Of a DNA stretch of 6,479 bases, positions 3,788 to 6,479 are shown piece after piece (the first letter of the stretch is position 1; each line of letters starts with the position of its first letter). The stretch comes from JAYTJL01 sp043731125 (lineage in GTDB: Bacteria; Patescibacteriota; Saccharimonadia; Saccharimonadales; UBA10212). The stretch spans positions 1-6,479 of the forward strand of contig JAYTJL010000008.1 of assembly GCA_043731125.1 (NCBI GenBank), written 5' to 3'. The translations under genes and the position numbers were made by a program. The notes beneath the pieces were generated by a model that was not told the DNA's origin, did not search any database, and was given only the letters and a program-made list of their open reading frames with translations.

Positions 3788-6349
3788 ATGCGTCTGCAAT
3801 CCGACAATAAGTCCGAGTCAAAATTATCGATAACCTCAGAACAAAATACGACTAAAAAAACAAAGGTTGAACTTTTCAAAACTCGAGTTCAGCTATCATT
3901 GACCAAGTCACTAATTTTTATGATATCGTTTAGCTGCATAGGTGGTTATATTATCTATAAGAGCTTTGCGATACCGGCAGATATTCCATCGAATAATCTT
4001 CAAGAAAGCCGTCTAATGATGCGCTTTAAGCCAAATGCCACTAAAGCCCAAAGAGACGCCATTTTTAAGAATAATAATCTGAAAGTTATTGATGAGATTC
4101 CCCAGATTGGCATAAAAGTGGTCAAGGTACCGGCGGTTGCAAAAGATGCTGTCACAAAAGCTTTGAATCATAACCCCATTATAGATTTTATAGAGGAGGA
4201 CAGCTTAGTTGAAGCCCAAGAGCAGCTACCTGATGATCCATTCTTCCCTGCCGGCTTAAACACTCTTAGTATGTATGGGGGAGCTTGGGGTTGGTCAAGC
4301 ACAAGAACAACAGAAGCCTGGGATATTACCATGGGCGATCCTAGTGTTGTAATAGCCGTTCTTGATACGGGACTAAGATCTTCTGTGATCCCTGATTTTG
4401 ATGGGCAAGTTGTCACCGGCTGGAATTTGCTAAATAACACAACTAACACAGACGTTGTGGGAGATCATGGCACACGTGTTGCGGGGGTTATTGGACTTGC
4501 CATCAAGAATGGCATTGGTCATGCAGGCTACTGTCCCAAGTGTAAAGTTATGCCCGTGGTAGTTGGAACTGATGCAGGTGCATATTCCGGTACTATTGCT
4601 AGTGGGATAATCTGGGCAGCCGATCATGGTGCGAAGATCGCAAACATTAGTTGGGCTGGTCCTTCCTCTTCTTTATCGGTTAACAATGCGGTAGCATATG
4701 CCCGATCAAAAGGAGTTGTTATTTTTGCTGGTGCAGGAAATAGCGATTGTGACTGCATCCAATACCCAGCTGGCACCCCCGGTGTTATTGGAGTAGCGGG
4801 GGTAGATAAGAAGGGTGTTAAGTCAGCAGGATCTAACTATGGTAGCTGGGTAGCTGTGGGAGCTCCCGATGGCAATATAACAGCCTGGCCAGTCTTCGAT
4901 GGTGGTATGCCAGGATACGTTCAATTTGGCGGCACATCTTCAGCATCGCCTGCCGCCGCAGCAATTGCCGGACTAATATTAAGCTACAATAAATCTTTAT
5001 CTGGCCTCCAAGTTGAGGAAATAATTAAGAACTCGACTTCACCCGTAGCATTCACTCTTAAATATGGCCAGGTAGATGCTTTGGCTGCTTTACAATCAAT
5101 GGGTGCTAGCAATACCCAGTCACCTTCGGTTCCGGTCAATATTACACGGCCACAAATTCTACTTCAAACAGCCGGTACAGGCTCAACTACCTCTGCAACC
5201 AGTAATGTCGGGTTGCTGACACGTAGCCCTCAAGTGGGGCAGGTTCTAGTTCGTGGCCAAGGAAGTTGGTCAGGTTCGAACGGCTTAAGTATTGGCTCAA
5301 TAAGGTGGTATCGGTGTAGTTCAAATAACCTCGACTGCGCACTAATTAATTCAACGAGCGGAGCTTACCAGGTGCAGGTTGCCGATACTGGCTCTTCGAT
5401 TAAATTCTCAATAACTATCAAAAATAGCTTAGGCTCAACAACAGTAGAATCACCTCTCTCTCAGCCAGTTGGTGGCTCTGCTTCAGACACTGTATTGCCT
5501 ACGATTAGTTTAACTTACCCAGGTAACGGTGCAATACTGAGTGGTACAACGACACTTTCCGCAACAGCCACGGATAACTTGGGTGTTACGAAAGTGGAAT
5601 TCTATGTTGATGGTGGGCTTGTAGCAACAACTACCACAATGTCTGGCTCTACTTCTTACTCTGCCAGCTGGAATACAGCCACAATAATTAACGGTACACA
5701 TACTATCTCAGCCAAAGCTTATGATGCGGCTGGTAATGTTGGGGTGAGTACAAATACATCTATAGCCATATCCAATCTGGCACCCCTCGCAGTACCTACT
5801 GGGCTAGCACCTACACCCCAAGATAAGTCGGTTACTCTTACCTGGAATGCTAATAGTGAGACCAACTTGGCTGGATATGAGCTACAATACAAGACAATTA
5901 ACAGTAATATCTGGACTTTAGTAAGTGATATAACCAACATCACCTATAATATTACTGGTTTAACAAACGGCATAAGCTATGAGTTTCGGTTGAGGGCTAA
6001 GGATACATCAGGGAATACAACGGCTTGGACAGCAATAGTCAGCGCAGTACCCCTACCGCAAACCATTGACACTACTCCACCGATGGTTACCATAAGTTCT
6101 CCGTCAAACGGGTCGAGTATTGCTGGCACCAGGAAGGTTAGTATCCTTGCAAATGCCAACGATGACAATGTTGTTATTAAGCTAGAGCTTTATATAGACA
6201 ACCAACTAAAATTAACAGTCACTGAGTCAAATCTGATTTATTCATGGAACACGAATAAATCAGTCAAAGGTGGCATACACACAATTACTGTTAAAGCTTA
6301 TGACGCCAACAGTAATGTAGGTCAATCGCAAGTAGTCGTTACTAAATAG
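3788..6349 (+). CDS. membrane-anchored or secreted subtilisin-family (S8) serine protease with Ig-like and FN3 modules
   Basis: This 853-residue protein starts with about 40 Lys-rich cytoplasmic residues, then one hydrophobic segment (about 41-61, SLIFMISFSCIGGYIIYKSFA) that would act as an export signal or anchor. An I9-like propeptide follows (about 75-139). The S8 domain (about 160-437) has an intact triad: Asp193 in VLDTG, His227 in GDHGTRVAG, Ser384 in GTSSASP, with oxyanion Asn318 in GAGNSD. Next come an Ig-like domain with a likely disulfide (WYRC...C, 510/517; about 470-560), a bacterial Ig-like domain (about 568-662), a fibronectin III domain (about 665-755) and a second Ig-like domain related to the first (about 760-853). 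It has no C-terminal anchor or sorting signal. It should cleave proteins outside the cell, with the modules binding surfaces or partners; the substrate is unknown. An AAGGA ribosome binding site 10 bases upstream supports the start. No neighbour suggests an operon. Confidence 0.93.
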   Translation: MRLQSDNKSESKLSITSEQNTTKKTKVELFKTRVQLSLTKSLIFMISFSCIGGYIIYKSFAIPADIPSNNLQESRLMMRFKPNATKAQRDAIFKNNNLKVIDEIPQIGIKVVKVPAVAKDAVTKALNHNPIIDFIEEDSLVEAQEQLPDDPFFPAGLNTLSMYGGAWGWSSTRTTEAWDITMGDPSVVIAVLDTGLRSSVIPDFDGQVVTGWNLLNNTTNTDVVGDHGTRVAGVIGLAIKNGIGHAGYCPKCKVMPVVVGTDAGAYSGTIASGIIWAADHGAKIANISWAGPSSSLSVNNAVAYARSKGVVIFAGAGNSDCDCIQYPAGTPGVIGVAGVDKKGVKSAGSNYGSWVAVGAPDGNITAWPVFDGGMPGYVQFGGTSSASPAAAAIAGLILSYNKSLSGLQVEEIIKNSTSPVAFTLKYGQVDALAALQSMGASNTQSPSVPVNITRPQILLQTAGTGSTTSATSNVGLLTRSPQVGQVLVRGQGSWSGSNGLSIGSIRWYRCSSNNLDCALINSTSGAYQVQVADTGSSIKFSITIKNSLGSTTVESPLSQPVGGSASDTVLPTISLTYPGNGAILSGTTTLSATATDNLGVTKVEFYVDGGLVATTTTMSGSTSYSASWNTATIINGTHTISAKAYDAAGNVGVSTNTSIAISNLAPLAVPTGLAPTPQDKSVTLTWNANSETNLAGYELQYKTINSNIWTLVSDITNITYNITGLTNGISYEFRLRAKDTSGNTTAWTAIVSAVPLPQTIDTTPPMVTISSPSNGSSIAGTRKVSILANANDDNVVIKLELYIDNQLKLTVTESNLIYSWNTNKSVKGGIHTITVKAYDANSNVGQSQVVVTK

Positions 6350-6479
6350 TCGGTTCATGATAATCCCCAAACAAGTACGCATTGTTAATAATTTAATAGA
6401 TGTATCGGAGCGTTTCTTAAAAAGAAAACGGGGTTGATGTCGGTTTTATGTTGAGCGATTTGTAATAAATTTCTGGTTC
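6350..6479. other. intergenic end of window
   Basis: Apart from the 29-bp repeat I see no convincing gene or terminator here. A weak AT-rich hairpin (CGTTTCTT/AAGAAAACG, bulged) at about 6411-6430 is not followed by a T run. Confidence 0.5.
6376..6404 (+). repeat. 29-bp direct repeat copy 2
   Basis: Exact copy of 3476-3504. It lies 26 bases after the protease stop codon. The two copies enclose the right inverted-repeat arm, the gene remnant and the whole protease gene. Confidence 0.9.

Noticed and set aside
6357..6437. 26-codon open frame MIIPKQVRIVNN... after the protease
   Set aside because: It has no ribosome binding site and overlaps the 29-bp repeat. The other copy of the repeat is not preceded by the same start, so there is no evidence of translation.
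1..6479. CRISPR array or known antiphage system
   Set aside because: No regularly spaced repeats with unique spacers and no recognisable defence proteins; the repeats present are pairs or palindromes.

Overview
The window looks like chromosome from a bacterium of the Patescibacteria/CPR type, most likely Candidatus Saccharibacteria. This is inferred from style, not from a marker gene. The clues are an AT-leaning genome, an ABC-F gene whose start codon sits 8 bases after a TATAAT box (apparently leaderless), tRNA genes with encoded CCA ends, a large serine recombinase of the DRLARNS type I associate with these lineages, and a secreted protease with a Lys-rich N-terminus and an 'IGGY...KSFA' membrane anchor. 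The two intact genes read well with TGA as stop.

Layout. (1) 77-1738 (+): an intact ABC-F ribosome-associated ATPase. (2) 1791-1954 (+): tRNA-Cys(GCA) and tRNA-Leu(UAA), five bases apart, behind an extended -10 promoter. (3) About 1951-3585: a decayed mobile-element region at the 3' end of tRNA-Leu. It holds a second copy of the last 20 bases of the tRNA-Leu region, a run of hairpins, two intrinsic terminators, and a minus-strand large serine recombinase pseudogene. That pseudogene lacks its catalytic N-terminus, has TGA where a Trp is expected, and carries two frameshifts. A ~65-bp imperfect inverted repeat and a 13-bp direct repeat bracket it. (4) 3584-3736: an open frame without a start, beginning exactly at the element edge, probably a gene remnant. 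(5) 3788-6349 (+): an 853-residue membrane-anchored subtilisin-family protease with Ig-like and fibronectin III modules. A 29-bp direct repeat at 3476-3504 and 6376-6404 brackets the protease together with its upstream region.

How it fits together. The ABC-F protein and the tRNAs are translation housekeeping. The tRNA-Leu 3' end has served as an integration site, probably more than once, and the integration machinery is now dead. The protease lies just beyond, inside its own pair of direct repeats, so it may be accessory cargo. No antiphage system or CRISPR array is visible. The least explained parts are the hairpin-rich 187-bp tRNA-tail duplication and the 29-bp repeat pair.
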